Shown here piece by piece: positions 25,216-33,631 of a DNA stretch of 64,000 nucleotides. The notes under the pieces are model-generated. The model did no database searches. It saw only the letters and a list, made by a program, of their open reading frames with translations, and was not told the DNA's origin. Every line of letters begins with the position of its first letter. The stretch's first letter is position 1. The position numbers were made by a program, and so were the translations under genes. Source of the DNA: JANMZO01 sp031383405 (GTDB lineage: Bacteria; Actinomycetota; Acidimicrobiia; Acidimicrobiales; JANYDT01); NCBI GenBank assembly GCA_031383405.1, contig JANMZO010000213.1, forward strand, positions 1-64,000, read 5' to 3'.

Positions 25216-26666
25216 CCTTGAACTGTCCCCCAACCGAGCTCACGAAGGATCTCGCCCGCGACCACACGGTCGTCAAACGGCAACGTCACCGCGCCGATCG
25301 TCTGACCGGGCTCATGACCCTTTCCGGCAATCACCACGACATCTCCTCCTCGGGCTGACTCGCACGCGATCCGAATCGCAGCACGGCGATCCGGTTGAAC
25401 CACGATGTTTGCATGTGAATCCAGTCCCGCAAGTATTTCCCCGATGATCGCGTCGGGATCCTCGGAGCGCGGGTTGTCGGATGTCACGATCACCAGATCG
25501 CTGTAGTTCGCCGCAATTGCACCCATGAACGGTCGCTTCGTGCGGTCACGATCTCCGCCACAACCAAACACCGAGATGAGCCGACCACCGTCGGGCAGGG
25601 TCGTCTTGGCCGTCCGAAGAACCCGGTCAAGCCCGTCGGGGGTGTGAGCGAAATCAACAACAACGGAGAAATTCTGGCCCACGACCACCGCCTCGTACCG
25701 TCCCGGAACCCTGGCGTGGGCCAGCACCTTTGCGATCTGTGCAGGGTCTACACCGTAGGACGCGGCGGTCGTGGCCGCCGCGAGCGCGTTCATCACATTG
25801 AACGCCCCTGCCATCGGCAGATAGAACGCGTGCCCTTTCCAAACGAATGTGGATCCGGTGGCTGAGAGGTGCAGGTCCTCGGCATCATCCATCGAGAAGG
25901 CCTCGATCGGCACCTGCTGCATCGAATGCAGGAGATGCCCATAGGTATCGTCGACGTTCGCTACCGCACGATCCGAGTATGAAGGCTCGAACAACATTGC
26001 TTTGGCACGAAAGTAAGCCTCCATAGTTCCGTGGAAGTCGAGATGATCCTGCGAGAGGTTTGTGAATACCGCGCAGCCGTAGCGGATCCCGGCAACCCGG
26101 TGCAGTTCGAGGGCGTGCGAGGTCACCTCCATCACAACATGCGTGACGCCATCGGCCACGAAGTCAGCGAGTTGGTCCTGAAGGTCCGATGCTTCCGGCG
26201 TGGTCCGCGTCTGCGTCAGGGTCCCGATCACTCGACACGGGTGGCCGTGGGCGCTCAGGATTTCACCGAGAAGATGCGCCGTAGTGGTCTTGCCGTTCGT
26301 GCCCGTGATACCGATCATGGCAAGTCGGTCAGACGGGAATCCAAAAAGCGTCGAAGTGACCGGCCCCATAGCCTTGCGGGTGTCGGAAACAACGATTTGG
26401 CACACGCCAATTCCTGGCACCACGTGGTCGACGAGCAAAGCTACCGCGCCCTTTCCCACCGCTTCGGCAGCGAAGCGGTGGCCGTCGAAGGCGCCGCCCC
26501 GGATACAGCAGAACAAAGAACCGGCTTCGACGAGTCGGGAATCATGCGTCGCGGTCGTGATGCGAACTGCGGGGTTCGCAGCAGGGTCCGACATCCTGGC
26601 ACCCAACGAAGGAAACCGATCGGCGAGCGTTGCCAGCAAAATCTCAGGGTGCATGCTCACGCGCAT
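25212..26666 (-). CDS. murE: UDP-MurNAc-L-Ala-D-Glu:meso-diaminopimelate ligase
   Basis: 484 residues. The ATP loop is MIGITGTNGKTTTAHLLGEIL; FTNLSQDHLDFHGTMEAY and VDFAHTPDGLDRVL follow. The C-terminal TSDNPRSEDPDAII carries the DNPR motif of meso-DAP-adding enzymes, so the wall stem peptide probably contains meso-DAP. ATG 26666 has GAGG seven bases upstream, 13 bases after the ftsI stop. Confidence 0.95.
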   Translation of the reverse strand: MRVSMHPEILLATLADRFPSLGARMSDPAANPAVRITTATHDSRLVEAGSLFCCIRGGAFDGHRFAAEAVGKGAVALLVDHVVPGIGVCQIVVSDTRKAMGPVTSTLFGFPSDRLAMIGITGTNGKTTTAHLLGEILSAHGHPCRVIGTLTQTRTTPEASDLQDQLADFVADGVTHVVMEVTSHALELHRVAGIRYGCAVFTNLSQDHLDFHGTMEAYFRAKAMLFEPSYSDRAVANVDDTYGHLLHSMQQVPIEAFSMDDAEDLHLSATGSTFVWKGHAFYLPMAGAFNVMNALAAATTAASYGVDPAQIAKVLAHARVPGRYEAVVVGQNFSVVVDFAHTPDGLDRVLRTAKTTLPDGGRLISVFGCGGDRDRTKRPFMGAIAANYSDLVIVTSDNPRSEDPDAIIGEILAGLDSHANIVVQPDRRAAIRIACESARGGDVVVIAGKGHEPGQTIGAVTLPFDDRVVAGEILRELGWGTVQG

Positions 26667-26679
26667 CGGGCCGCCTCAG

Positions 26680-29199
26680 TCACTCGACTGCCGTTACGGC
26701 CTGAGTACCGGCCTCCGTGCGGGCCTGGACGGTTCCTGCGGTTCCTGCCGTTCCTGCCGCTCCGGCGATCGCAACGGGATCCTTCGCCAAAACCACCGGG
26801 TTCACCAGTGTCGCCGTTGCAGGCACTTCGCGTGTCGTCGATTGACGCGTCGCGGTCCGTTGCTGGGTGGTCCGTTGCTGGGTGGTCCGCGGCAGGGTGG
26901 TCGCCGCGACAACGACTGCTCGCGGAGGCAGAGGGGCTTCCTTCCCCCGACGGCTCACGTCAGGGATCGTTGCGACCGTGGTCGTCGGTGCCTGGGTAGG
27001 GGGCGGAACCGTGCGCGGAGGTGCCACCGTTGCCGGCACCGACGCTGAACTCCGAGTTGCTGTCGGAGCTTGCGGAACTGTTGCGGACGGGACCGGCGTG
27101 TTTGCAGAACGTGGAGCAACCGCAAGGTTCGGCGAAGCAATTGCGGCCCGGCGGATCGCAGCGGACTGCCACGTGCCTGCCTTTTCTACGGCGCGCATTT
27201 CTGCGTTCTTCACCGACACGGAGGCCGGGGTCGTTCCGGTCACCCGAACTTCCGATCCACTCGACGGAGGGATTCGGTAGTGCTGCCCGGCAAAGAGCGC
27301 GACTTCGGCAAACAGCGGTGCGGCAACTGCCCCGCCGTATATCGAGGTCTTGGGCTCATCGAGAACGGCGATGATCGCCAGCCGCGGACTTTGCGACGGG
27401 AAGAATCCGGCGAAACTCGCGACGTACGCGTCGGTCTGATAGCCCCGGGAACGGACGTTCGGCTTCTGAGCAGTGCCGGTCTTGCCGGCCACGGAGTAGC
27501 CGGTGACCTGCGCCTTGATTCCGGTACCGTTTGCCACCACGCTCTCGAGCATCGTTGTCACGAGATCCGATGTCTTTTTCGAAACGACCCGGTAGGAACG
27601 GCCGATCGGGGCAGGATGCTCCTTGCCGTTCGCGTCGACGGTGCCACGGACCAGACGCAGTGGAATCCGTTCGCCGCCGTTTGCGATCGTTGCATAGACG
27701 TTGAGCATCTGCATAGACGTTACGGCGAGGCCCTGACCGATCGGCACGGTACCGATCGAAGTGCCGGTCCACTTGTTGACCGGCAACAGCAACCCGCGCG
27801 ACTCTCCGGGGAAGTTGATTGTCGTTTTTTCCCCGAGTCCAAACCCGCGAAGGTAGCGGTCGAGAGTCTTGCTCCGCAGCGCCTGGGCGATCTTGATCGT
27901 GCCGATGTTCGAAGACTCGGCAAGAATGTCGCCCGGAGTCCAAACCTTCGGCGCGTGTGGCTCGTCGTCCTTGAACCGATGGTCAGCCACGGTCAAACGA
28001 TCCGGAACCCGGATCTCGCTGTACGGTCCGACCACTCCCTCTTCGAGGGCGGCGGCGATGGTGATCACCTTGTTGGTCGAGCCCGGCTCGAACACGCTTA
28101 CCAACGCTTGATTGTCTTCGCTGGGCCTCACCTCACCGGTCGGTGAGACGCGCATAGACGAGAGCGCCAACACATCACCGTTGCGAACATCGGCGACGAC
28201 CAGCGTTCCGCCCTTCGCGCTCGAGTTGGCGATCGCCTGTGCCAGCATGCCGTCGGTCGCGTAGTTCAGCGCCGAATCGATTGTCAGAACGTACGTAGTA
28301 CCCCGCTTAGCGGGCACGACTTGACGTTCGCCCGCCGCGATCTGCCTGCCCCAGCGGGCGCGTTCGGCCAGGAGGGTTCCTTCGGTACCGCGAAGGTCCA
28401 TGTCGAACTCCTCTTCCAGACCGGAAATGCCCGTGTGGTCGACCCGCCCGACGCGACCCAGGACGCTACGCGCAACGTCGCCGGCCGGGTAGACGCGGCG
28501 AGGGGTTTCCTCAAGGGAGATGCCCGGCAAATTCAGGATCTGCACGCGAAGCATTGACTGCTCATTTACTCCCTCGATCAACGGCACATATCGCTTTGAG
28601 AGACGCATCCGCTCACGCAGATAGGGAACATTTACACCGAATTCCAACGCAAGCTGTTTCGCAGTTGCTTCGATGGTTGCTGTCGCACCAATAATCTTCG
28701 GGTCGGCGACGATTCGCCATTCACGTTCACTTATGGCGAGCGGAACGCCCAGCCGATCAACCAGATCACCACGTTCGGGTTTGATCGAGACCGAGCGGAT
28801 TCGCTGCTTTCGGGCCAGATCGACGAACTTTTCGGGTTGGGTCACCTGCAGTTGCACCATCGGAACCAGGATCAGTCCGAACAGAACGATCCAGGTGAGG
28901 TTGAGTGCGAGGAATCGTCTCTGCTGGATGAACGACCGCCCGGATCCTTCCCCCGCCGTTTCGACGACCCGCCGCCCGGGCTGCGTGAGGAGTGGTTTCG
29001 CAGACGAGGCGCCGGACGACGCCGACCTGGTCGTCGGCCGATCGTTCGGCCGGGTGGTCGGCCGAAGCGCTGCCCGACCCGTCGCCCGGGATGGATCCGA
29101 GCGGGGTCGGGGATTGCGCCGATCGGGTCTTGCCTTTCCCTGGGTGCGCTCGAGAGCCGAACGGGGAGAGTGCAGCCGGTTACCGGTTCGCCGACGCAC
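26680..29199 (-). CDS. ftsI: Septal class B penicillin-binding protein FtsI
   Basis: 839 residues, clearly longer than typical FtsI (about 580-650). A basic, Pro/Arg/Thr-rich cytoplasmic tail (1-95) precedes one membrane segment (about 97-117), the PBP dimer domain and the transpeptidase domain with S374-T-N-K377, S429-S-N431 and K573-T-G575. The last roughly 190 residues are Thr/Ala/Pro/Arg-rich and include TTQQRTTQQRT from a 15-base repeat. There is no PASTA domain. It cross-links septal peptidoglycan with FtsW. The GTG start at 29199 follows AAGG and sits five bases after the ftsL stop. Confidence 0.93.
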   Translation of the reverse strand: MRRRTGNRLHSPRSALERTQGKARPDRRNPRPRSDPSRATGRAALRPTTRPNDRPTTRSASSGASSAKPLLTQPGRRVVETAGEGSGRSFIQQRRFLALNLTWIVLFGLILVPMVQLQVTQPEKFVDLARKQRIRSVSIKPERGDLVDRLGVPLAISEREWRIVADPKIIGATATIEATAKQLALEFGVNVPYLRERMRLSKRYVPLIEGVNEQSMLRVQILNLPGISLEETPRRVYPAGDVARSVLGRVGRVDHTGISGLEEEFDMDLRGTEGTLLAERARWGRQIAAGERQVVPAKRGTTYVLTIDSALNYATDGMLAQAIANSSAKGGTLVVADVRNGDVLALSSMRVSPTGEVRPSEDNQALVSVFEPGSTNKVITIAAALEEGVVGPYSEIRVPDRLTVADHRFKDDEPHAPKVWTPGDILAESSNIGTIKIAQALRSKTLDRYLRGFGLGEKTTINFPGESRGLLLPVNKWTGTSIGTVPIGQGLAVTSMQMLNVYATIANGGERIPLRLVRGTVDANGKEHPAPIGRSYRVVSKKTSDLVTTMLESVVANGTGIKAQVTGYSVAGKTGTAQKPNVRSRGYQTDAYVASFAGFFPSQSPRLAIIAVLDEPKTSIYGGAVAAPLFAEVALFAGQHYRIPPSSGSEVRVTGTTPASVSVKNAEMRAVEKAGTWQSAAIRRAAIASPNLAVAPRSANTPVPSATVPQAPTATRSSASVPATVAPPRTVPPPTQAPTTTVATIPDVSRRGKEAPLPPRAVVVAATTLPRTTQQRTTQQRTATRQSTTREVPATATLVNPVVLAKDPVAIAGAAGTAGTAGTVQARTEAGTQAVTAVE
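26854..26898 (-). repeat. 3 x 15-base tandem repeat in the ftsI tail
   Basis: ggtccgttgctgggt at 26854 and 26869, then the variant ggtccgcggcagggt at 26884. It encodes the repeated Thr-Thr-Gln-Gln-Arg of the FtsI C-terminal tail. Confidence 0.85.
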
Positions 29200-29203
29200 G
29201 CAG

Positions 29204-30130
29204 CTACCTTGCGGACGGGACAGACGGAGGAACGGTCAGCCCTACGGGTGTCGTATCGGAGGCGGTCGCACCTGTTGCGTTGCTCAGAAACATCACTTCG
29301 GTCGATGGCTCCATGCCCATCCGCTCAGCTTCCGCCACGATGCGCTGCGGGGCTTGCAACTCAGCCACCTCGACGCGGAGCGTCTGGTTCGACTGCTCTT
29401 CGATGGAAACGTCCGCCCGGAGTTTGTCGAGCGCGAGCTGATTCTTGGCCAACTTTCCATGAAGCCCGACACTGGAGAACGCAACGAGCAGAAGAAGCGA
29501 GCCCAAGATTCCTCCGGTGATAGCGGCCGACGGTCGCTTCGGCGACGGTGGAGGCACACTCGACAGCCGGGTTCGGGGACTGGGCGGAGGAGCTTTTCGT
29601 TCAACCTCGATGAAGCTCGGAACCACGGCCAGCGCGGCCGCGGCTCCAGCCCTCCGAGAGGCCACCGCCGGAGCGGGGAAGCCCGTCCGACGGCCATCGC
29701 CCGCCGAAGCCACCGACGGCTGCGCGCCGGGGGTTGCCGGCCGCATCCGGGGTGAGCTGACCGGCCCGGGGGCCGACGGCGAAAAGGAAGGCGAGGATGG
29801 CCGGGGCCCGGGTGACGATGGCCGGGGCCCGGGCGAAGATGGACGGGATACCCGGAGGTTGCCGCGGTGAGCCGATGGTCGGGTGTCGACATAGCCAGCA
29901 CGACGGATGGCCCGTTCGCTCGAGCGCTCGACGGTTGGGTGCACCGAGAGCGACTCGGTCATCGCGTTCGACGCGGCCTGAGCCTGCCGAGCCAGGCTAA
30001 GGCGCCGGGCTTCTTCTATTGCCGGGGTAGACGGGCGGCACCGGAGGACGAGATCCAAGGCCACTTGTGGGCTGAGCATCAATGTAGGGTTTCGACGGTC
30101 AGTGAGGCGCGTGTCTGAGGAGAGCGACAT
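29204..30130 (-). CDS. ftsL: FtsL-like bitopic division protein with long N-terminal tail
   Basis: 308 residues, about three times the usual FtsL length. Residues 1-200 are disordered, Pro/Ser/Arg-rich, with a repeated RPSSPGP block. A single membrane segment (about 202-223, ITGGILGSLLLLVAFSSVGL) is followed by a short coiled coil (226-262) and a tail with AEAERMGMEP, typical of FtsL/DivIC septum-formation proteins. Identity rests on position between rsmH and ftsI plus topology. It would recruit and activate FtsW-FtsI with FtsQ. The ATG has AGGA about nine bases upstream. Confidence 0.82.
   Translation of the reverse strand: MSLSSDTRLTDRRNPTLMLSPQVALDLVLRCRPSTPAIEEARRLSLARQAQAASNAMTESLSVHPTVERSSERAIRRAGYVDTRPSAHRGNLRVSRPSSPGPRPSSPGPRPSSPSFSPSAPGPVSSPRMRPATPGAQPSVASAGDGRRTGFPAPAVASRRAGAAAALAVVPSFIEVERKAPPPSPRTRLSSVPPPSPKRPSAAITGGILGSLLLLVAFSSVGLHGKLAKNQLALDKLRADVSIEEQSNQTLRVEVAELQAPQRIVAEAERMGMEPSTEVMFLSNATGATASDTTPVGLTVPPSVPSAR
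29793..29850 (-). repeat. 21-base tandem repeat in the ftsL tail
   Basis: Two and a half copies of a 21-base unit at 29793, 29814 and 29835 (core gatggccggggcccggg) encode repeated Arg-Pro-Ser-Ser-Pro-Gly-Pro. Confidence 0.8.
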
Positions 30131-30286
30131 GGTTCATCAATCCTGCGTGTGAGTAGCGGAGCACGGTATGGGCAACAGCGGGTCTTGCGGGATACTGCCG
30201 GGGGTGAGAAGGCGGGCCGGGCCAACCGGTTCCGGTTGGTCTCGCTGCTGGCCTCCCGGTTCGTGTCGAAGGATCGAACAGGGCGG

Positions 30287-31333
30287 CTATGGCGGTCCTG
30301 CGGAATCTCCCGCAGGACCGGCCATTGCAAAAACCCGAGCCACGGCACTGGCCGATCGCGGGTTGGCGGAAACTTCCGCCTCCTGAGGTCTTACGACCCC
30401 TCTGTGCACCATTCGGCCTCGGGGAAGCGCCCCGCAAACGCAGGGCAGGCCGGATGGGCAGGTACAACCACCGGTTTCCGCAAAACGGAAACGGTCTTTC
30501 ACGATCCGGTCTTCGCCAGATTGAAAAGAAATCACAATGCAGCGTCCGCCGGGGACCAGAGCGTCGAGTGCACGGTCCAGCGCCGTTTCGAGGACCCGCA
30601 GTTCGTCGTTGACCTCGATGCGCAACGCCTGAAACGTGCGCTTGGCCGGATGCCCGCCGGTCCGGCGCGTGGCGGCGGGAATGGCCTTCGTTATGATCTC
30701 GGCCAGCTGCAAGGTCGTACGCACCGGGCGGGCGGCGATAATTGCCCGAGCGATACGCGATGCGAAGCGCTCGTCGGCATAGACCTTCAACATGCGCGAC
30801 AGGGCCGACTCGGTGTAGGTGTTGACGACTTCGGCTGCAGTTTGACCGGTCGAGGTGTCCATCCGCATGTCGAGCGGTCCATCGTTCCGGTACGAAAACC
30901 CTCGTTCGGGCCGGTCGAACTGCACCGAACTGACCCCGAGGTCAAAGAGCACTGCGCTGCAGAATGGACCGGTCCGGTCGGCCCCGCTCGCCAACCGCGC
31001 CGCGGCGAAGTCGTCGAATCGGGCGTGGATGACCCGCCCGCGATCACCGAACTCCTGCAGGCGAGCGGAGGCAACCTCGACGGCGTAGGGATCGCGATCG
31101 AGGCCGAGGACATTCAGGTTCGGGAAGGTTCGCAGTAGTGCATCGGAGTGACCAGCGCCGCCGACGGTCGCGTCGATCACGAGGCCCGACGGGACCGAAC
31201 GAAGCCACGCGAGCACCTCATCGAGGAGCACCGACACGTGCGCGAACCCGTCGGTGTCGGTGTCCCCCGAAGACACGGTCAAGGGGGCTTCGGCAAGCAG
31301 CGGTGGCGGTTCCATGGTTGTCAACGCCATCAC
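30287..31333 (-). CDS. rsmH: 16S rRNA C1402 N4-methyltransferase
   Basis: 348 residues. The SAM-binding part starts HVSVLLDEVLAWL and DATVGGAGHSDALL. FDLGVSSVQFDRPERGFSYR and GHPAKRTFQALRIEVNDEL are the RsmH (MraW) signatures. It methylates N4 of C1402 in the ribosomal P site. It begins at GTG 31333 or the adjacent ATG 31330, overlapping the mraZ stop. A 156-base spacer to ftsL shows no gene. Confidence 0.95.
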   Translation of the reverse strand: MMALTTMEPPPLLAEAPLTVSSGDTDTDGFAHVSVLLDEVLAWLRSVPSGLVIDATVGGAGHSDALLRTFPNLNVLGLDRDPYAVEVASARLQEFGDRGRVIHARFDDFAAARLASGADRTGPFCSAVLFDLGVSSVQFDRPERGFSYRNDGPLDMRMDTSTGQTAAEVVNTYTESALSRMLKVYADERFASRIARAIIAARPVRTTLQLAEIITKAIPAATRRTGGHPAKRTFQALRIEVNDELRVLETALDRALDALVPGGRCIVISFQSGEDRIVKDRFRFAETGGCTCPSGLPCVCGALPRGRMVHRGVVRPQEAEVSANPRSASAVARVFAMAGPAGDSAGPP

Positions 31334-31773
31334 GACCCCGATCCGTTGCCGGTGGAGCCCGAAGCAGCCAGGGCGTTTTCGTCGGGCGTGGCGACGTATG
31401 CGTCGAACGAGATGCTGTCCCAGATTTCCACGCGGTCGCTGACACCGATCATCGCAACCGGGCGGCTTCGGTCGAGCCTGGCCAATGTGCGCAGAGTTTC
31501 GGGAACAGGTACCCGAAACTGTGCATCCATCTTCACCGGGCTGGCATTTGCGGTAAAGCGGATGAACTCCCGTCGACCTTCCGCCCCGCCGTGGAGTTCG
31601 CGCTCTTTCTTGAGGGCCAGCTTCAGTTGGAAGGCCTCTTCGGGCCAGATTCCGACCTGGTTTTCGTCACCGAGCGCGAAGTACAGTGGGCCGTGAAGGG
31701 AGTCCCGGAATGTGGCGGGCAACACGATACGGTTCTTGTCGTCGAGTGTGAGCTGCGTGCGCCCTAGCAACAT
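31330..31773 (-). CDS. mraZ: Transcriptional regulator MraZ
   Basis: About 147 residues with two SpoVT/AbrB-like MraZ repeats: MLLGRTQLTLDDKNRIVLPA and VKMDAQFRVPVPETL, each with the D-x-(K/Q)-x-R core. MraZ forms ring oligomers and controls the division cluster by binding tandem boxes in its own promoter. ATG 31773 is chosen because the family start aligns there and AGGA lies eight to nine bases upstream. A matching operator array is seen at 31928-31977. Confidence 0.94.
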   Translation of the reverse strand: MLLGRTQLTLDDKNRIVLPATFRDSLHGPLYFALGDENQVGIWPEEAFQLKLALKKERELHGGAEGRREFIRFTANASPVKMDAQFRVPVPETLRTLARLDRSRPVAMIGVSDRVEIWDSISFDAYVATPDENALAASGSTGNGSGS

Positions 31774-31927
31774 GCGACGATGTCCTGCCCGAAACCATTC
31801 CAGTAGACCGTGTTCGTGAACCGTGGCCGGCAAACGGACGCGTCCGAGCAAGAAACCGAGTTCCTTTTCGCCTCAACCAGCACGAAATTCTCTCCGGTGG
31901 CTCTTTTGACTCTGTTTCCAGTGCCGA

Positions 31928-31977
31928 AAGCTTCCATTTACTTCCCCGATGACCCACAACGTACCATTTTCCTCCAC
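31928..31977 (-). promoter_or_regulatory. MraZ operator: five boxes at 10-base spacing
   Basis: On minus, consecutive 10-base units begin GTGGAGG, ATGGTAC, GTGGGTC, GGGGAAG and ATGGAAG (31977 down to 31928). Each carries a (T/G)GG core in the same phase. MraZ proteins are known to bind tandem TGGG-type boxes with 10-base periodicity upstream of mraZ. Five in-phase boxes exceed the three or four commonly described. Confidence 0.75.
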
Positions 31978-31987
31978 CAGGGGTAAA
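31958..31987 (-). promoter_or_regulatory. Candidate mraZ promoter overlapping the operator
   Basis: TTTACC (31982-31987), an 18-base spacer and TACGTT (31958-31963) on minus. The -10 lies inside the second MraZ box, so bound MraZ would block it, consistent with autorepression. Weak consensus; prediction only. Confidence 0.35.
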
Positions 31988-32417
31988 GGGCTTTGTCGCA
32001 TTCAGGAAAGATTTTTCGGTCGACATGGTCTATCGGGCAGCCGTTGGGGAGATGTCACGGCCCGCTGGGCCAAGACACCAGGCTCGGACTACCCAACATC
32101 AGGAGAAGGTTTCCCAACCCTTTCCTTTTTGCTCGCCGAACGGCCCGATTCCCGTACCGTTGGGGTCCGTCGTTACCTGAGTCGGGTACTCCGTTCCATC
32201 GCCTTCTACGGTTTCGGCCGCGTGTCCTAGGACCGGGGCAATACCCGACCGAGGCCCTGCAGGACCCAACATGCAGGTCGCCAGCACCCGACTCATCCGA
32301 AAGCGTGCTGTCTTCGATCGCTTTCGGTTGGGTTGGGGATCGGTCGGGCACAGTTGGCCCCACGTTCGCTCACTTCCACACGGGTGGGTCAGCGGTCCAG
32401 GGCGCCGGTTGGGAGCG

Positions 32418-32930
32418 TCAGGCCCGCCAGTGCTCCGCTCCCGACCGCACGGCCGAGGAAGATACGTGCTTCAGCGCCGGGTCGGGGAGCGTGAGGAGCA
32501 CCGCTCCATCCGGCAGGGCGCGGGTCTCGTGGCCGTGACGCTCAACGAAGGCCAGCCGCGGCAGCCCGGCCAGCGCGGCGTCGCGTGCGGTTTCCGAGCC
32601 GTACCACTGCGGCTCGCAGATCTGGTTCCACTTGTCGGCCCCGAGCACCAGCCAGTCGAACCCAAACGCAATGTCGACGAGCAGCTGAGCCGCCGTGACT
32701 TCCACTTCCAACCACCACCGATCAACCTGGGCCGATCGCAGTGCCTCGGCCCGCTGCGCCGCCGCTCGCTGGCCGGCGTCTTTGCCCAGCGTCCGCTCGG
32801 AGAGCACGAAAGAAACCCGCTCAACCCGACACTGCTCGCGCACCGCGTCGGCAATCGCCACATGGGCAATCGTGAGCGGGTCGAACGAACCCGGATAGCA
32901 GGCCCGCCCGGATGGCCCGTGAGCCGTCAC
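32418..32930 (-). CDS. Cytidylyltransferase-like (NadD/CoaD type) nucleotidylyltransferase
   Basis: About 170 residues. CYPGSFDPLTIAHVAIADAV is the nucleotidylyltransferase loop, and VSSSAVRSG near the C terminus replaces the usual ISSTxIR. The loop reads T-x-A-H where NadD has H-x-G-H and CoaD has T-x-G-H, so the glycine is Ala and the first histidine is absent. The substrate is therefore uncertain; a nicotinate- or pantetheine-phosphate relative is likely. GTG 32930 overlaps the 6-phosphogluconolactonase stop by four bases. Confidence 0.7.
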   Translation of the reverse strand: MTAHGPSGRACYPGSFDPLTIAHVAIADAVREQCRVERVSFVLSERTLGKDAGQRAAAQRAEALRSAQVDRWWLEVEVTAAQLLVDIAFGFDWLVLGADKWNQICEPQWYGSETARDAALAGLPRLAFVERHGHETRALPDGAVLLTLPDPALKHVSSSAVRSGAEHWRA

Positions 32931-33622
32931 GCGGCGGCCGCCGTGTCGGCGAAGATCATCTCGTCGTGGCCGAACACCCGACCGGCGGGAATCGAGGGAT
33001 CCGACGCCCGGAGCCGCTTCACCATCGGCGCCTTTCCCGCCCCGACGGCGAACCACGCGATGTGACGCGCCAAAGCCAACGTGGGATAGGTCAGGCTCAC
33101 CCGATGGTTCCCGTTGTAGAGCCCGGTCGAGCCGACGAGTCGGGTCGCTTCACCGAGGAGACGGTCGCCGGGGACAAGCGACGCGGTGTGCCCGTCATCG
33201 CCCAGACCGAGGTGCACCACGTCGAGCACCCCGCCGGTGAACCGACGAAGCTCGGCCTCATAGTCGGCCGCGATATCCCCGAAAGACCGCTCCGCTCCCG
33301 CTTCGACGAGATGAGTCATCGCCGACGGGTGGTGCAACGGGCCGAGAAGCACATCGTGCAACTGGGTGGCATTGCGAGCCATCGAACCATCCGGAGCGAG
33401 CCGTTCGTCGACCTGGAAGAGGTGAACGCGCTCCCACGCCACGTCGCGCACGGCCAATTCCTGGAACAGCGGGGTCGGGGAATTTCCACCACTCACCGCG
33501 AGACTCGCGGTCGGGCGGTCGGCCAGCGCCCGTTGGAGCCGCTCAGCGATCCAGTCGGCACACCGGACGGCCAACTCGTCCGTCGACCCGAAAACGCACG
33601 GCCGCAACGCTCGAACCGCCAC
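32927..33622 (-). CDS. pgl: 6-phosphogluconolactonase
   Basis: 231 residues, DevB/SOL family. Landmarks are LAVSGGNSPTPLFQELA, HLFQVDERLAPDGS and HLGLGDDGHTASLVPGD, which line the phosphogluconolactone site. It hydrolyses 6-phosphogluconolactone in the oxidative pentose phosphate pathway. zwf and gnd are not adjacent. It is coupled to the nucleotidylyltransferase gene. Confidence 0.92.
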   Translation of the reverse strand: MAVRALRPCVFGSTDELAVRCADWIAERLQRALADRPTASLAVSGGNSPTPLFQELAVRDVAWERVHLFQVDERLAPDGSMARNATQLHDVLLGPLHHPSAMTHLVEAGAERSFGDIAADYEAELRRFTGGVLDVVHLGLGDDGHTASLVPGDRLLGEATRLVGSTGLYNGNHRVSLTYPTLALARHIAWFAVGAGKAPMVKRLRASDPSIPAGRVFGHDEMIFADTAAAA

Positions 33623-33631
33623 GGTCAGGTC

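Larger units (their letters stand above)
31774..32417. other. 644-base gene-free region upstream of mraZ
   Basis: This is the longest spacer in the window. It holds the MraZ box array and candidate promoter (31928-31987) and a leader of about 150-180 bases to mraZ. The rest, 31990-32417, contains only open frames with unlikely composition (Arg/Pro/Ser-rich, no ribosome site). I see no RNA gene in it. Confidence 0.7.

Noticed and set aside
31949..32538. Plus-strand coding frames upstream of mraZ
   Set aside because: Composition is Arg/Pro/Ser-rich with no family similarity or ribosome site, and they cross the MraZ operator or the opposite-strand nucleotidylyltransferase.
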